NCBI GenBank assembly: GCA_002412715.1
Contig: DHVP01000041.1
Span: 22,177 to 86,176 of the forward strand
DNA: 64,000 nucleotides
Direction of reading: 5' to 3'
DNA from: Deltaproteobacteria bacterium UBA5205
GTDB lineage: Bacteria > Desulfobacterota > Syntrophorhabdia > Syntrophorhabdales > Syntrophorhabdaceae
A program made the translations under genes and the position numbers. Each line of letters opens with the position of its first letter. Position 1 is the first letter of the stretch. Below are positions 27,196 through 35,846 of this stretch, in pieces. The notes beneath the pieces are model-generated. The model was not told the DNA's origin. It did not search any database and was given only the letters and a program-made list of their open reading frames with translations.

Positions 27196-27757
27196 AGGTC
27201 TCCCTCTCCTTCTTGTTTACGATATACCGGTACAAAAGGATAAACAGCACAACGAGACTGAGGACCACCGGCACGATTATAGTTTCGTACTTCTTGATAT
27301 CGTCGAGAAAGACAAAAACGACGCTGCCGAAGAGATATCCGACAAGTCCCACAAGTATGCTCCAGCAGACCGAATTGAGTACGCTGAACATCAGGAACCT
27401 GCCCACCTTCATGTTTGTGCACCCGAGGAGAATCAGGACCACGGCCCTGATGCCGACAAGGAACCGAATGATGAATATGATGAAATTCCCGTAGCGTTTG
27501 ATCACCTTGTTGGCGAGCGGTACCTTGTTTCTGATAAACTCGAAGCGATCGGTGATGGATCTTCCGAAAGACCTCCCTATGGCGAAAAAAGTGCAATCTC
27601 CCGCCAGCGTTCCCGCGAAGGCATAGAACATGACCATCAGAATATTCATGTATCCCAGTCTGGAGAAGATCCCGCCTAAAAGGACCGTTGTCTCTCCTTC
27701 GAGGAATGTACCGACGAATATCCCGATGTAACCATATTTTGCAATGTATGCTTCCAT
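27185..27757 (-). CDS. DedA family membrane protein
   Basis: A 190-residue polytopic membrane protein. The N-terminus FVGTFLEGETTVLLGGIFSRLGY, the middle GDCTFFAIGRSFGR and FIIFIIRFLVGIRAVVLILLG follow the DedA/VTT pattern with its conserved Glu, Gly and Arg residues. DedA proteins act as lipid (undecaprenyl phosphate or phosphatidylethanolamine) transporters in several bacteria, fitting the cell-wall enzyme in the same operon. Its ATG has no good Shine-Dalgarno sequence, while a strong one lies 66 bases upstream in another frame (see 27676-27822). Confidence 0.85.
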   Translation of the reverse strand: MEAYIAKYGYIGIFVGTFLEGETTVLLGGIFSRLGYMNILMVMFYAFAGTLAGDCTFFAIGRSFGRSITDRFEFIRNKVPLANKVIKRYGNFIIFIIRFLVGIRAVVLILLGCTNMKVGRFLMFSVLNSVCWSILVGLVGYLFGSVVFVFLDDIKKYETIIVPVVLSLVVLFILLYRYIVNKKERETYGD

Positions 27758-27822
27758 TGTCTGAACGATCCGTTGCCCCGATGCTTGTTGCGATTCCCCA
27801 CCGGACTGATCGAGGGTGTCAT
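27676..27822 (-). CDS. possible short leader ORF overlapping dedA
   Basis: An ATG at 27820-27822 preceded by AAAGGAGGAC opens a 48-codon frame that ends inside the DedA gene in a different frame. It starts about 15 bases after the predicted transcription start. The peptide (Met-Thr-Pro-Ser-Ile-Ser-Pro...) resembles nothing I know. It may be a leader peptide controlling DedA synthesis, or the sign of a frameshift near the DedA start. Confidence 0.25.
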   Translation of the reverse strand: MTPSISPVGNRNKHRGNGSFRQWKHTLQNMVTSGYSSVHSSKERQRSF

Positions 27823-27843
27823 GTCCTCCTTTTGGTCTTTCAT

Positions 27844-27871
27844 TCTATATAGATTATGGTCGAATGGTCAA
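27844..27871 (-). promoter_or_regulatory. promoter of the dedA-transglycosylase operon
   Basis: TTGACC (27866-27871, minus strand), a 16-base spacer and TATAGA (27844-27849). The predicted start of transcription is near 27837, just ahead of the strong Shine-Dalgarno sequence at 27823-27832. Confidence 0.5.
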
Positions 27872-27930
27872 CGACATTTCGCTATGTGCACTCTGCCGCT
27901 GATGTGCCGCACGCTTCCAAGGGCCCCGGC

Positions 27931-28641
27931 TCAGGGATTTTTCGCTTTCTGCTTTTCAACCATTTTCACGAGAAGTATACCTATTTCGTAAAAGACATAC
28001 ATCGGTACAGCGAGGAGCCCAAGGTTGTACACATCCGGCGTGGGTGTAATGAGCGCCGAAGCGACAACAATGCCTAAAATGGCGTAGCGCCTCGTCTTGA
28101 CAAGCATATTTGCCTTGACGATACCCAGCTTACCGAGCGCCAGCAAGATCAGCGGCACCTCGAAGGTAACTCCAAAGGCGAAGATCATGGCCGTCGAGAA
28201 AAGAAGATAACGCTCAACTGATATCATCGCCTTGAGGGCCGGGCTCTCGTAACCGGCCACCAGGAAACTGACACCCGACGGAAGCACTATCTTGAAACAG
28301 AACAGGCTGCCTCCATAAAAGAGAAGTATGGCCGCAAAGACCAGGAGATAACCGTAGATGGGCTTGATTTTATAAAGGCTTTTCATTTCATGCCAGGCGA
28401 GATATATAATGACCGGGAGAGCAAAGAAGATACCTGCAAATAGGGCAAGCTGGACGGTAGCGAGAAAAACCTCCTGGATGGTCAGATAATAGACCTTTAT
28501 TCCCGTCGCTTTCACCAGGACGAGAAGCATCTCTTTTGAATAGATGAAACTCGCTATCCCGGCCGCCACTATGAAGGCCAGGGATTTGAGGATAACTTTC
28601 CTGACGCCCGTCAGGGCGGCTATTATCTTTTCCCGTTCCAT
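27931..28641 (-). CDS. tatC: Sec-independent protein translocase subunit TatC
   Basis: A 236-residue, six-helix membrane protein. The segments FALPVIIYLAWHEMKSLY and FAFGVTFEVPLILLALGKLG match TatC, the latter containing the conserved FxxxFEVP motif that binds twin-arginine signal peptides. TatA and TatB genes are not in the window. The N-terminal region is somewhat divergent from the usual HLxELRxR pattern (here LTGVRKVILKS). The start overlaps the preceding DUF502 gene by 19 bases. Confidence 0.82.
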   Translation of the reverse strand: MEREKIIAALTGVRKVILKSLAFIVAAGIASFIYSKEMLLVLVKATGIKVYYLTIQEVFLATVQLALFAGIFFALPVIIYLAWHEMKSLYKIKPIYGYLLVFAAILLFYGGSLFCFKIVLPSGVSFLVAGYESPALKAMISVERYLLFSTAMIFAFGVTFEVPLILLALGKLGIVKANMLVKTRRYAILGIVVASALITPTPDVYNLGLLAVPMYVFYEIGILLVKMVEKQKAKNP

Positions 28642-29237
28642 AAGATTCCGCTTCGGGAGGTCCCCAGGGAAATAACGTACTTCAGCGCATCATCGGTCGG
28701 CATGTCAAGGAAAACAAGGTCGTCCTCCCTGACCAGTATGATATATCCCGATGTAGGGTTGGGCGTCGTCGGTACAAAGACGGAACAATGCCGCAGCCCC
28801 TTTATTTCCACCCTGTTCGTGACAAGCCCGATCGCATACCTGCCCTGAAATGGAAACTCAAGGAGGACAACCTCCTTGAAGGACTTGATCTTGTCCGAAG
28901 AGAATGCCTCGGTCATGTCCTTGACCGACCCGTAGATGCTCTTGACGATGGGGATCCTCCGCACTATTTGCTCCCCGCGCGAAAATACCGTCTTTCCAAA
29001 ATAGTTCGAAACAAAAAGGCCGGTGAGATATGTGATGACGGCAAAGATTATGCACGCCATTCCGGTAATATAGACCTCGCGCTGAAATACCTGGAAGAAG
29101 ATGTTTCTGAGCGCCGGCCCGATGAAGTTCTCGATAAAGGAAACGATGAGATAGGCAATATATACGGTGACAATGAGAGGAATCAGCACCAGAAGCCCGG
29201 TTATGAACTTCTTCTTCACATGATTTGCCATGCCCAT
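28623..29237 (-). CDS. DUF502 family membrane protein
   Basis: A 204-residue protein with two N-terminal membrane helices (about 11-33 and 50-78), then a cytoplasmic region with GEQIVRRIPIVKSIYGSVKD and VFVPTTPNPTSGYIILV, both characteristic of DUF502 proteins. The biochemical role is not established. It overlaps tatC by 19 bases and so is coexpressed with it. A second Met two codons in is an equally good start. Confidence 0.8.
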   Translation of the reverse strand: MGMANHVKKKFITGLLVLIPLIVTVYIAYLIVSFIENFIGPALRNIFFQVFQREVYITGMACIIFAVITYLTGLFVSNYFGKTVFSRGEQIVRRIPIVKSIYGSVKDMTEAFSSDKIKSFKEVVLLEFPFQGRYAIGLVTNRVEIKGLRHCSVFVPTTPNPTSGYIILVREDDLVFLDMPTDDALKYVISLGTSRSGILWNGKR

Positions 29238-29296
29238 GGTTCGAAATACTATAATCGAAAAGGGGCAATGTCAATGAAAAGGGCGGGGGCCGGAAA

Positions 29297-31261
29297 TCAG
29301 GCTTTCCCCCTGCTCTTCAGGAATTCACTTAATTTCTCCGCGGAAAAGACCGGTTCAAAGCAGGTTGTACCGGTGCAGGGAATGATGAGGTTTTCGCCGG
29401 CATCGCCGTACACAACACATGAATAGGGATGATAGGAGAAAATGGCGGCATCCGCAATCGGTGATCCTGCTGCGGCGCGGACATCAAGCTTGACCATCCG
29501 GTAAAAGGCGTCGAGGGCGCAGAAGAAATAACCTCCATGAATCGCCATAAAGGACGCATCCGATAAAAAAACCTTCAGGGAATTCTCAGCGTACCCGAGA
29601 TACCTGTCGTCACCGGACATCGCCGCAAGCTTGAGGAGCACGATTATCGAAAGGGCGTTGGCGGATGGCCTCGGTATGTCCTCGATGCCTTTGAGACGCA
29701 GTCCTATGACTTCTTCCTGAGTGTCGAAAAATCCGGCTCCGGCAGTGTCCCAAAACCGTTCTATGCACCTGTCCATGAGGCTTCCCGCCTCGGCAAGACA
29801 GGTCCTATCCCCCGTTGCCTCGTAAACAGCCAGGAGGGCATCGCCGAAATAGACATAATCTTCGAGGAGGGCCTTCACACCTTCCGAGTGATGGAGTTCT
29901 CCGTCATGGAGGTTCACATCGCGGATCCTCTTCACGCCCGCAACGGCCCTCTCGAGTACCGTCCTGTCACCGGTTGCCCTGTAGGCCCTGCAATAGGCCG
30001 ATATCATCATCCCGTTCAGGGAGGTGTAAAGAGCTGTGTCGATGAAAGGTTTCTGTCTCTTTTGGCGCTCGGCCAGAAGTTTTTCTTTTCCGGCCGCTAT
30101 AGTTTCAGAAACCTTCGCCGCGTCCATACCTGTTTTCGCGGCTGTTTCCTCAATCGTTTCACAGACGGATAATACGACCTTATTCGGATTGTGATGCACA
30201 GCGTTGCGAGGATTGAAAAGGTGGGCCGACAGCAGGCGGTACTCGTCATCGCTCAAGACCCGCCTGAGATCTTCCCGGGTCCAGGTGAAATACCCCCCTT
30301 CGTCATCGGGCGTCACATCGGCATCCATGCTTGCATAGAAACCGCCGAGGGGATCGGAAAGTTCCTTGTTGACAAAGGTGATGATGCCCCGAGCCACGTC
30401 CATCAGCCGGGAATCGCCGAAAATACTGTAGGCGTCGCAATAGTTCCTGAGGAGCCAGGCATTGTCGTCGGCCATCTTTTCGAAATGAGGCACACGCCAT
30501 GCGTCATCCGTCGAATAACGATGAAAACCGCCGCCTATCTGATCGTGAAAACCACCTCTGGACATGGCGGTCAAGGTCTTCTCCAGCATGAAAGCGAGGT
30601 TTTTGTCTCCGCCGAAGAAATACCTTCCCAGGAGAAATTCCATGGCGCCCGACATGGGGAATTTCGGGGCGGTGCCGAATCCGCCATGCACTTTGTCTAT
30701 GGAGGCCAGCATCTTTTCGGCGGCCTCATCAATCGCCGCAGCCGACAGAGATCTTGGTGACGTTCCGTCTTGTTTGATGGCATCAAGGAAAAGCGTGCCC
30801 TGCTCTTCTATTTCACTTCTCTTTTCTTTGTAATACCGACTCATCGCCAGAAGGACCGTCCCAAAAGCGGGCATACCGCGACTGTCAACGGGCGGGAAAT
30901 ATGTACCTCCAAAAAATGGCTTCCTATCGGGTGTCAAAAAGACGGACAGCGGCCATCCTCCCCCCTGCCCCATGGCGGCCACGGCGTTCTGGTAACGGCG
31001 GTCGATGTCGGGCCGCTCGTCGCGATCGAGCTTAATGGATATGAAATGCTCGTTGAGGATCGCCGCCACCTCGTCATCCTCAAAACTCTCTTTTGCCATG
31101 ACGTGACACCAGTGACACCAGATGGCACCGGAGCTCAGGAAGACCGGCTTGTTTTCCCGCGCTGCCTTATCGAATGCCTCGTCCGACCAGGGATGCCAGT
31201 CTATCTTCTGATTCGCGGCATGCTTAAGGTATGCCGACTTTTCCTGTCCCAGCCTGTTCAT
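29297..31261 (-). CDS. DUF255 thioredoxin-fold / six-hairpin protein (YyaL/SPATA20 family)
   Basis: About 654 residues starting at Met-Asn-Arg-Leu-Gly; GGGAGGG lies at ideal distance, while the open frame extends five codons further. The N-terminal thioredoxin-fold domain contains SSGAIWCHWCHVMAKESFED with a CxxC pair (CHWC), and the rest is an alpha/alpha toroid like that of glycoside hydrolases and cellobiose epimerases. The family is widespread but its reaction is unproven. It stands alone between the DUF502 gene and the heme cluster. Confidence 0.85.
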   Translation of the reverse strand: MNRLGQEKSAYLKHAANQKIDWHPWSDEAFDKAARENKPVFLSSGAIWCHWCHVMAKESFEDDEVAAILNEHFISIKLDRDERPDIDRRYQNAVAAMGQGGGWPLSVFLTPDRKPFFGGTYFPPVDSRGMPAFGTVLLAMSRYYKEKRSEIEEQGTLFLDAIKQDGTSPRSLSAAAIDEAAEKMLASIDKVHGGFGTAPKFPMSGAMEFLLGRYFFGGDKNLAFMLEKTLTAMSRGGFHDQIGGGFHRYSTDDAWRVPHFEKMADDNAWLLRNYCDAYSIFGDSRLMDVARGIITFVNKELSDPLGGFYASMDADVTPDDEGGYFTWTREDLRRVLSDDEYRLLSAHLFNPRNAVHHNPNKVVLSVCETIEETAAKTGMDAAKVSETIAAGKEKLLAERQKRQKPFIDTALYTSLNGMMISAYCRAYRATGDRTVLERAVAGVKRIRDVNLHDGELHHSEGVKALLEDYVYFGDALLAVYEATGDRTCLAEAGSLMDRCIERFWDTAGAGFFDTQEEVIGLRLKGIEDIPRPSANALSIIVLLKLAAMSGDDRYLGYAENSLKVFLSDASFMAIHGGYFFCALDAFYRMVKLDVRAAAGSPIADAAIFSYHPYSCVVYGDAGENLIIPCTGTTCFEPVFSAEKLSEFLKSRGKA

Positions 31262-31571
31262 TCTGCCCTCCCTCATTAAACGGCTCAGGTGCCGCGATCA
31301 AGTAATATCAGCATGAAACCCCATGGTGTCAACGACACGCTCAGGCATCGTGCGGCCGGAGTCTTTCAGATAGTTCCGGACCTTCTCCATCCTTGCCTGT
31401 GCGTTTTTCGCAAGACATAACGGACCAATAATAACCGGAGATAGGAAGTCAGGTCACGCAATCCGGCAGGTTTCTCATAGCGTATTTCAGGTTCTGCGTC
31501 AGATAGACGGCCTGCGGGTATCCTCTATTGACCGGATATCCGATGGACGCCCGGTAGCCGGATGGCGGCGG
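31262..31571. other. 310-base gap without a clear gene
   Basis: Between the DUF255 gene and ahbD. The only coding-like stretch is a minus-strand frame with ATG at 31388-31390 and stop at 31298-31300, 30 codons, open about 20 codons further upstream without a start codon; its codon pattern looks coding-like, so it could be a small protein or a remnant. I see no promoter, terminator or RNA that I can support. Confidence 0.3.
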
Positions 31572-32585
31572 CTACTCCTCTTGCCTGTAAGAACACAGCG
31601 GTTCTTCTTCGAGATAGCTCCCGGTCGATTCAAAGGCGCGGGCACGGCAACCGCCGCAAATGCTGATATAACGGCATCCTCCGCATTTGCCCCGATAGGA
31701 TTGAAGGTCACGGAGGCGGCGGAAAACGTCTGAATCTTCCCAGACCTTTTTCACACCATCTTTCCGCACGTCACCCGAATCTGCTTCCAGGTAACCGCAG
31801 GGCTGGGCCATGCCGCGGTGGGAGATGAACATGAAGCTCTTTCCCGCGAGGCATCCCGCGCTTTTCGGAGTATCGCCGCCCTCTTTGACGATACGGTAAT
31901 AGTGAGGAGCGCAGGTCACCTTCATTTCCAGTTCGCTCATCCTTTCAATGTCATGGAGCCGGTGCAGCACATCCTCATATTCCTTCGCCGAAAGCTCCTT
32001 CCCTTTGAGACCGGTGCCTCTGCCTACGGGCACCAGGAGAAAGACATGCCAGGCCACAGCGCCAAGAAACATCGTCAATCTATAAATATCCTCCAGGTCC
32101 CCGACATTGAGGGTTGTCACCGTCGTGTTTATCTGAAACGCCAGATCGGTCTCCCTCAGTATCCGGGAGGCCCGGATCACGGCGTCGAAGGAGCCATCCA
32201 CACCACGGAAGCTGTCATGACCCTGTCTGTCTTTTCCGTCCAGGCTCAGGCTCACCCGCCTGATGCCCGAGGACTTAAGCTTTTGCGCCGCCAGCGGATC
32301 GAGGAGGGTGCCGTTGAGGGCAATTACCATCCTGAGGCCCTTTCTGTTGCCATACTCGATGATGTCGAAAATATCGGGCCTCATCAGCGGTTCGCCACCC
32401 GTCACAATGACCGTGGGCTCCGAAAAGGAGATGATGTCATCGATAATCCTTCTGCATTCTTCCGTGGAAAGCTCCCCTTCGTGGGGGCCCGAAGCGGCAG
32501 ATGCGCGGCAGTGGATGCACGCGAGATTGCAGTTCCGCGTCACTTCCCAGGCGATCATTCTCAGAGGGTATGTTCTTTCGCCCAT
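31572..32585 (-). CDS. ahbD: radical SAM heme synthase AhbD (siroheme-dependent heme pathway)
   Basis: A 337-residue radical SAM protein. Cys19, Cys23 and Cys26 (CNLACIHC) bind the SAM cluster; VTGGEPLMRPD and SLSLDG follow; a SPASM-type C-terminus has CLAGK, CGYLE and CGGCRYISICGGC for additional Fe-S. AhbD converts Fe-coproporphyrin III to heme by oxidative decarboxylation. The assignment rests on sequence plus the neighbours hemB and ahbC; NirJ and other SPASM proteins are close relatives. Its start overlaps the hemB end by 25 bases; Met10 is an alternative start. Confidence 0.8.
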   Translation of the reverse strand: MGERTYPLRMIAWEVTRNCNLACIHCRASAASGPHEGELSTEECRRIIDDIISFSEPTVIVTGGEPLMRPDIFDIIEYGNRKGLRMVIALNGTLLDPLAAQKLKSSGIRRVSLSLDGKDRQGHDSFRGVDGSFDAVIRASRILRETDLAFQINTTVTTLNVGDLEDIYRLTMFLGAVAWHVFLLVPVGRGTGLKGKELSAKEYEDVLHRLHDIERMSELEMKVTCAPHYYRIVKEGGDTPKSAGCLAGKSFMFISHRGMAQPCGYLEADSGDVRKDGVKKVWEDSDVFRRLRDLQSYRGKCGGCRYISICGGCRARAFESTGSYLEEEPLCSYRQEE

Positions 32586-33547
32586 GTACCGATCTCTTTT
32601 GCGAAATAGGTGATGACAATATCCGCCCCGGCGCGCCGAATGCTTGTTGTCGATTCTATGACGGCCCGTTTGAGGTCAAGCCAGCCCTTTTCGACAGCGA
32701 GTTTTATCATCGTATATTCGCCGCTTACGCTGTATGCCGCAAGGGGCATATTGAATTCCGTTCTGGCCTGTTTCAGAACATCGAGGTAAAAAAGCGCCGG
32801 TTTCACCATGATTATGTCCGCTCCCTCTTCGATATCCAGGGCGATCTCCCTCATGGCCTCGCGTCCGTTGGGCGGGTCCATCTGGTAAGACCTGCGGTCG
32901 CCGAACTGTGGCGCCGACTCGGCTGCCTCCCGAAAAGGGCCGTACAGGCAGGATGCATACTTGGCTGCATAGGCCATGACGGGGACGTTGTAATCACCGT
33001 GGAGGTCGAGTATCTCCCTGATGGCACGAACCCTGCCGTCCATCATGTCCGAGGGGGCAACCATGTCGGCACCGGCCATGACGTGACTAAGCGCGCTCTT
33101 CGCCAGGAGTTTCAACGTTTCGTCATTATCGACGTAGCCGTCCCTGACGATGCCGCAGTGTCCATGGTCCGTATACTCGCACATGCAAACATCGGTAATG
33201 ACCAGGATATCATCTCCGAAGCGGCTCCTGATGGCTCGCACCGCCTGCTGGACCACGCCGTTCCTGTCGTAGGCTCCGCTCCCCGTGGCGTCCTTTTTTT
33301 CGGGGATTCCGAAGAGGAGTATGGCCGGTACACCCGCCCCGAGCACATTGTCGACCTCCCCGAGGACCCCGTCGACGGAGAACTGGCTTATGCCCGGCAT
33401 GGCATCGATGGGCACCTCACGTTCGTTCATTTCCTTGACGAATACCGGATAAATGAGACAGTCCGCCGAAATGGATGTTTCGCGCATCATGCCTCTCAAC
33501 TTTTCGTTCTGCCTCAGCCTTCTCGGCCGATAAGTCGGATAACGCAT
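32561..33547 (-). CDS. hemB: porphobilinogen synthase (delta-aminolevulinic acid dehydratase)
   Basis: 328 residues from the ATG at 33545-33547, which has AGGAGG just upstream. It condenses two 5-aminolevulinates to porphobilinogen. The zinc site is intact: Cys121, Cys123 and Cys131 in DVCMCEYTDHGHCG, so this is the zinc-dependent type. Catalytic lysines are Lys196 (MAYAAKYAS) and Lys249 (IIMVKPA). It lies between ahbC and ahbD, tying an early tetrapyrrole step to the late steps of the siroheme-derived route. Confidence 0.96.
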   Translation of the reverse strand: MRYPTYRPRRLRQNEKLRGMMRETSISADCLIYPVFVKEMNEREVPIDAMPGISQFSVDGVLGEVDNVLGAGVPAILLFGIPEKKDATGSGAYDRNGVVQQAVRAIRSRFGDDILVITDVCMCEYTDHGHCGIVRDGYVDNDETLKLLAKSALSHVMAGADMVAPSDMMDGRVRAIREILDLHGDYNVPVMAYAAKYASCLYGPFREAAESAPQFGDRRSYQMDPPNGREAMREIALDIEEGADIIMVKPALFYLDVLKQARTEFNMPLAAYSVSGEYTMIKLAVEKGWLDLKRAVIESTTSIRRAGADIVITYFAKEIGTWAKEHTL

Positions 33548-33648
33548 GGAACCTCCTTGATCAAAAGTGCCAGGCAGTGAAAACGGGGCCCTGCAGGACC
33601 GCATGACCTGTCGAACCTGTGAAAAACTGTTATCTTTTTGCCTGTCCT

Positions 33649-34848
33649 CTATCCCCTGATTCCTGTGTTTCTTATTTCTTCTTCTGTGAGATAACACTGC
33701 GGGTCGTGCGCCCAGAGGTCGCCCGTTGCCGCTTCGGCACGGACGCGAAAGTTCCCGGCACACACGTCAAGCCATCTGCAAGTTGCACATCTGCCGTGCA
33801 CATGCTTCTTCTTTTCCTTCAGCCTGGCCATGACCGGGTCCGACAGGTCCGTCCATATGGCGCTGAATGGCCGCTCGCGAACATTGCCAAAACCGTAGTG
33901 TCTCCAGAACTGGTCCGCGTGGACGTTTCCCTTTTCATCGATACAGCCAATACCAACACCGGAAGAGTTGCCCTCGTTCATCCTGAGCAATTCCAGCACC
34001 TCCGCGGCCCTTTTCGGGTCCTCCTTCAAGAGCCTGAGGTACAGATAAGGACCATCGGCATGGTTATCTACGGTGAGCACCTCCACGGACCTGCCCCGGT
34101 CGAAAAGCATCCGTGTCCTGTCCATGATAAGATCCACAGCGCGGCGGGTCTCCTCATGGGAAAGGTCCTCCTCCATAAGTTTCGAGCCTCTTCCCGCGTA
34201 GACAAGGTGGTAAAAACAGACGCGCTGTATATTCTCTTCTTCAATGAGGTCGAAGATCTTCGGAACCTCATCGATATTTCTTTTGTTTGTGGTGAACCTC
34301 AGTCCTACTTTAATACCCGCTTCTCTGGCATTCCTGATACCCTCTATCGCCCTGTCGAAAGCACCCTCGACACCACGGAAGGCATCATTGACACGGCTTA
34401 GGCCATCGAGACTGACACCGATATAAGAAAGGGAAAACTGTGAGAATATCCGCGCCTTTTCGCGGGTGATGAGGGTCCCGTTCGTTGAAATGACCGCCCT
34501 GATGCCCTTCTTCACCGCGTAGTCGATGAGTTCGGGCAGATCCTCCCGGAGGACCGGTTCACCGCCGGAGAAGAGAATCACCGGGACGCCGAAGCGTGCC
34601 AGATCGTCGATGAGCGCTTTGCCTTCACCTGTTGACAATTCGTCGCCTCTATAATCTTCACCTTCAGCAAAGGCATAGCAGTGAACGCAGCGAAGGTTGC
34701 ATCGCCTGGTCGTATTCCATACAACGACGGGCTTCTTGTCCTTCGAGAATTGCAGGAGATGGGAAGGCAGCCGCGACGACTCCCTGCCGTATCTCAACGG
34801 ATCGGAGGCCTCGACGGCGCCGCAATATAGTTTCGATATACCAATCAT
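33649..34848 (-). CDS. ahbC: radical SAM 12,18-didecarboxysiroheme deacetylase AhbC
   Basis: 399 residues from Met-Ile-Gly-Ile-Ser-Lys at 34846-34848; the frame is open to 35019, but that part crosses the promoter and the tRNA. The N-terminus GISKLYCGAVEASDPLRYGR is typical of AhbC/NirJ proteins. Cys50, Cys54 and Cys57 (CNLRCVHC) form the radical SAM site; a C-terminal region with GRCATCRWLDVC and a last Cys gives further Fe-S ligands. AhbC removes acetate side chains from 12,18-didecarboxysiroheme to make Fe-coproporphyrin III. It is the first gene of ahbC-hemB-ahbD and appears to be nearly leaderless. Confidence 0.82.
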   Translation of the reverse strand: MIGISKLYCGAVEASDPLRYGRESSRLPSHLLQFSKDKKPVVVWNTTRRCNLRCVHCYAFAEGEDYRGDELSTGEGKALIDDLARFGVPVILFSGGEPVLREDLPELIDYAVKKGIRAVISTNGTLITREKARIFSQFSLSYIGVSLDGLSRVNDAFRGVEGAFDRAIEGIRNAREAGIKVGLRFTTNKRNIDEVPKIFDLIEEENIQRVCFYHLVYAGRGSKLMEEDLSHEETRRAVDLIMDRTRMLFDRGRSVEVLTVDNHADGPYLYLRLLKEDPKRAAEVLELLRMNEGNSSGVGIGCIDEKGNVHADQFWRHYGFGNVRERPFSAIWTDLSDPVMARLKEKKKHVHGRCATCRWLDVCAGNFRVRAEAATGDLWAHDPQCYLTEEEIRNTGIRG

Positions 34849-34857
34849 AGTGTTCTT

Positions 34858-34886
34858 ATTTTGAGCTGAAAACCCACAAAAGTCAA
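34858..34886 (-). promoter_or_regulatory. ahbC promoter
   Basis: TTGACT (34881-34886, minus strand), a 17-base spacer and CAAAAT (34858-34863). Only nine bases separate the -10 box from the ATG, with no Shine-Dalgarno sequence. Confidence 0.45.
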
Positions 34887-34919
34887 CGGCCTTGTCCCCT
34901 GCCCCGGCCCCGCTAGTTG

Positions 34920-34948
34920 TTGAAAAACACCGATTTGTATGATATGCT
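34920..34948 (+). promoter_or_regulatory. tRNA-Pro promoter
   Basis: TTGAAA (34920-34925), 17 bases, TATGCT (34943-34948). Transcription would begin a few bases before the tRNA at 34959. Confidence 0.6.
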
Positions 34949-34958
34949 GATGGCTGTT

Positions 34959-35037
34959 CGGGGCGTGGCGCAGCATGGTTTAGCGCGCTTGCCTTGGGAG
35001 CAAGAGGTCGCTGGTTCAAATCCAGTCGCCCCGACCA
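34959..35037 (+). tRNA. tRNA-Pro (anticodon TGG)
   Basis: A 79-nt cloverleaf: acceptor CGGGGCG paired with CGCCCCG, D-arm GCGC/GCGC, anticodon stem CTTGC/GCAAG with loop CTTGGGA (anticodon TGG), T-loop TTCAAAT, and encoded CCA. UGG can read all four proline codons with suitable modification. The 114 bases between it and the nitroreductase gene contain short CT-rich runs but no feature I can name. Confidence 0.95.
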
Positions 35038-35151
35038 TAAAGAAGCTTTCGTAGTTCAGGAGCCGTCTCAGATTTGACACATCACCACTCAACCTACCAG
35101 TGTCGTCTTCTTACCTTTTAACCTGATACCCTGAACTTCTAAACCGCCTCT

Positions 35152-35805
35152 CTAGTCTATCCAGCGGACGAAGTTTTCCAGGCTGTCCCTGGGAGATGTG
35201 AATTCGTTGATCGGGCTCGTCGGGTCGGCGTAGCCAAGGGCTGCACCGATGACGACGTCTTTGTTATCGGGGATGTTGAGTATCTCCTTTATGTCGTCTT
35301 CGTATGCATTGATAAGGCCTATGGGACATGTGGAAAGTCCGAAATTATGCGCTATAAGGACAAAATACCCCAGGGCGATCCCAATATCCACAAGGCGTGC
35401 CTCCGAGAAGGCGTTGTCGAGGCAAAAGATGACGGCTGCAGGGGCGCCGTAGAAATTACAGCTTCCCTCATTTACAAAACAGTTGAATTCTTGTCCCATT
35501 TTTTCCAGATAGGGATTCATCAATATGAATGACTCGGCCCCTCTCTTATTGAATTCCGCCGAAAGCGGCTTCACGTTTCCCGGGCTGCAGGAGATCTGTT
35601 TTTCGCGATAGAGCTTCACCAGGCGCCGGCTCAGTCTTTCCTTTTCTTCTCCCATGACAACAATGAATTCCCAGGGCTGGAGGTTGATGGCTGATGGAGC
35701 ACGGATGACAAAATTGAGTATCTCTTCTATCCGCTGTCTTGAAACCGGGTCGGATGTGAAGGCACGGATGCTTTTCCTTATCTTGACAGCTTCGAGTAAA
35801 TCCAT
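35152..35805 (-). CDS. nitroreductase family protein
   Basis: 217 residues from Met-Asp-Leu-Leu-Glu, with GGGGGAG eight bases upstream; the frame is open to 35829. RKSIRAFTSDPVSRQRIEEI and RAPSAINLQPWEFIVV are the FMN-binding signatures of nitroreductases, and a typical PIGLINAYEDDIKEILNIPD segment follows. Such enzymes reduce quinones, nitro groups or other acceptors with NAD(P)H; the real substrate is unknown. It lies 41 bases after the B3/B4 gene, at the end of the ATP synthase operon. Confidence 0.88.
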   Translation of the reverse strand: MDLLEAVKIRKSIRAFTSDPVSRQRIEEILNFVIRAPSAINLQPWEFIVVMGEEKERLSRRLVKLYREKQISCSPGNVKPLSAEFNKRGAESFILMNPYLEKMGQEFNCFVNEGSCNFYGAPAAVIFCLDNAFSEARLVDIGIALGYFVLIAHNFGLSTCPIGLINAYEDDIKEILNIPDNKDVVIGAALGYADPTSPINEFTSPRDSLENFVRWID

Positions 35806-35846
35806 GGAATTGACTCCCCCTTTGATCATAGACGCCGGAAAACGCG

